A DNA stretch of 5,670 nucleotides from positions 1 through 5,670 of the forward strand of contig CAJPLH010000128.1 in NCBI GenBank assembly GCA_905371275.1. The letters run 5' to 3'. Under the pieces are notes generated by a model. That model saw only the letters and a program-made list of their open reading frames with translations. It was not told the DNA's origin and ran no database searches. How positions within the stretch are numbered: the first letter of the stretch is position 1; every line of letters starts with the position of its first letter. A program made the translations under genes and the position numbers. Below, piece after piece: positions 5,420 to 5,670 of this stretch. The DNA comes from Prevotellaceae bacterium (GTDB taxonomy: Bacteria; Bacteroidota; Bacteroidia; Bacteroidales; Bacteroidaceae).

Positions 5420-5647
5420 TTAAAATGTCACTTTTCTGCAATTTTTTCCCTCTTTGGCGCTATTTCCTCCCATAGATCTATAGGGGGATGATGTACTTTC
5501 AAAACCTAGTTGAATGTCTTTTGCCTTCTGCTGATTGTCGGTATTATGCTTATTTTGCAGCAATGTTTTAACATAGTATTCTAAACCCCAATCGGTCATT
5601 AGACCGTTATAGTGCAGCTCGTTATGGAGAAGATAACTTCCTGTCAT
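5420..5647 (-). CDS. Small hypothetical protein, possibly a degraded or partial gene
   Basis: A 75-codon frame starts at the ATG at 5647 (MTGSYLLHNELHYNGL) and ends at the TAA at 5420. Its start overlaps by ATGA the stop of a frame entering from the right, the usual layout of translationally coupled genes. Residues 1-46 look protein-like, with mixed amphipathic character (MTDWGLEYYVKTLLQN at 17-32). The last 30 are rich in Ser, Gly and Lys and look like read-through, so the original gene may have ended or been broken within it. There is no signal peptide or membrane segment. I do not recognise the family. It could also be a chance open frame. Confidence 0.4.
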   Translation of the reverse strand: MTGSYLLHNELHYNGLMTDWGLEYYVKTLLQNKHNTDNQQKAKDIQLGFESTSSPYRSMGGNSAKEGKNCRKVTF

Positions 5648-5670
5648 CTTTCATTTTCTTGTTGGCATCT
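5644..5670 (-). CDS. C-terminal end of an unidentified gene entering from the right
   Basis: Eight codons (RCQQENER) followed by TGA at 5646-5644 are open to the window edge. The stop overlaps the ATG of the next frame as ATGA. The piece is too short to identify; it is listed because the overlap suggests a two-gene unit whose main part lies outside the window. Confidence 0.3.
   Translation of the reverse strand, partial: RCQQENER

Noticed and set aside
5472..5489. Palindrome around ATAGATCTAT as an operator or recombination site
   Set aside because: The perfect part is only 10 bp with a mismatch beyond it and lies inside a possible reading frame; such short palindromes are expected by chance.
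5291..5491. 66-codon plus-strand frame rich in Arg and Glu
   Set aside because: It starts at GTG inside the purine repeat and is a low-complexity translation of it; no family features.

Overview
The window looks like chromosomal DNA of a member of the order Bacteroidales, possibly Prevotellaceae. This rests on three things: a formate-tetrahydrofolate ligase carrying the Bacteroidales-type variants of the family signatures; promoters matching the Bacteroidetes primary sigma consensus (TTTG, about 20 nt, TAnnTTTG); and start codons that lack Shine-Dalgarno sequences. The species cannot be fixed from the sequence alone.

The left part (1-3782) is an ordinary minus-strand block. An outer-membrane beta-barrel/OmpA-like protein (3782 down to 2655) is read from a strong promoter at 3991-4022. 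A 325-nt intergenic stretch follows, holding a weak hairpin and the likely promoter of the next unit. Then come fhs (2329 down to 662) and, 17 nt later, a Kdo/WaaP-type lipopolysaccharide kinase that runs off the left edge of the window. fhs and the kinase are probably one transcript, though one-carbon metabolism and lipid A-core phosphorylation have no obvious functional link.

The middle (3783-4650) is a divergent promoter region followed by a plus-strand gene for a small DUF3467-type protein, closed by a textbook intrinsic terminator with a GCAA tetraloop. Two promoters can be read for this gene: a primary-sigma promoter whose -33 element lies 26 bp from that of the OmpA-like gene, and downstream of it a very good match to a sigma-54 -24/-12 promoter. 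The sigma-54 candidate is the most interesting regulatory signal here.

The right part (4651-5670) is about 1 kb with little or no credible coding content but much repeat structure. It has seven AACG-NNT-CGTT dyads, the first six on an exact 22-bp period; a pair of 23-bp perfect inverted repeats 183 nt apart, each flanked outward by a GC-rich alternating purine/pyrimidine tract; and a purine-rich 16-bp tandem repeat. At the extreme right, a 75-codon minus-strand reading frame overlaps by ATGA the end of another frame entering from outside the window. Neither is recognised. No complete novel system is visible, but this non-coding repeat region and the dual-promoter DUF3467 gene are worth following up.
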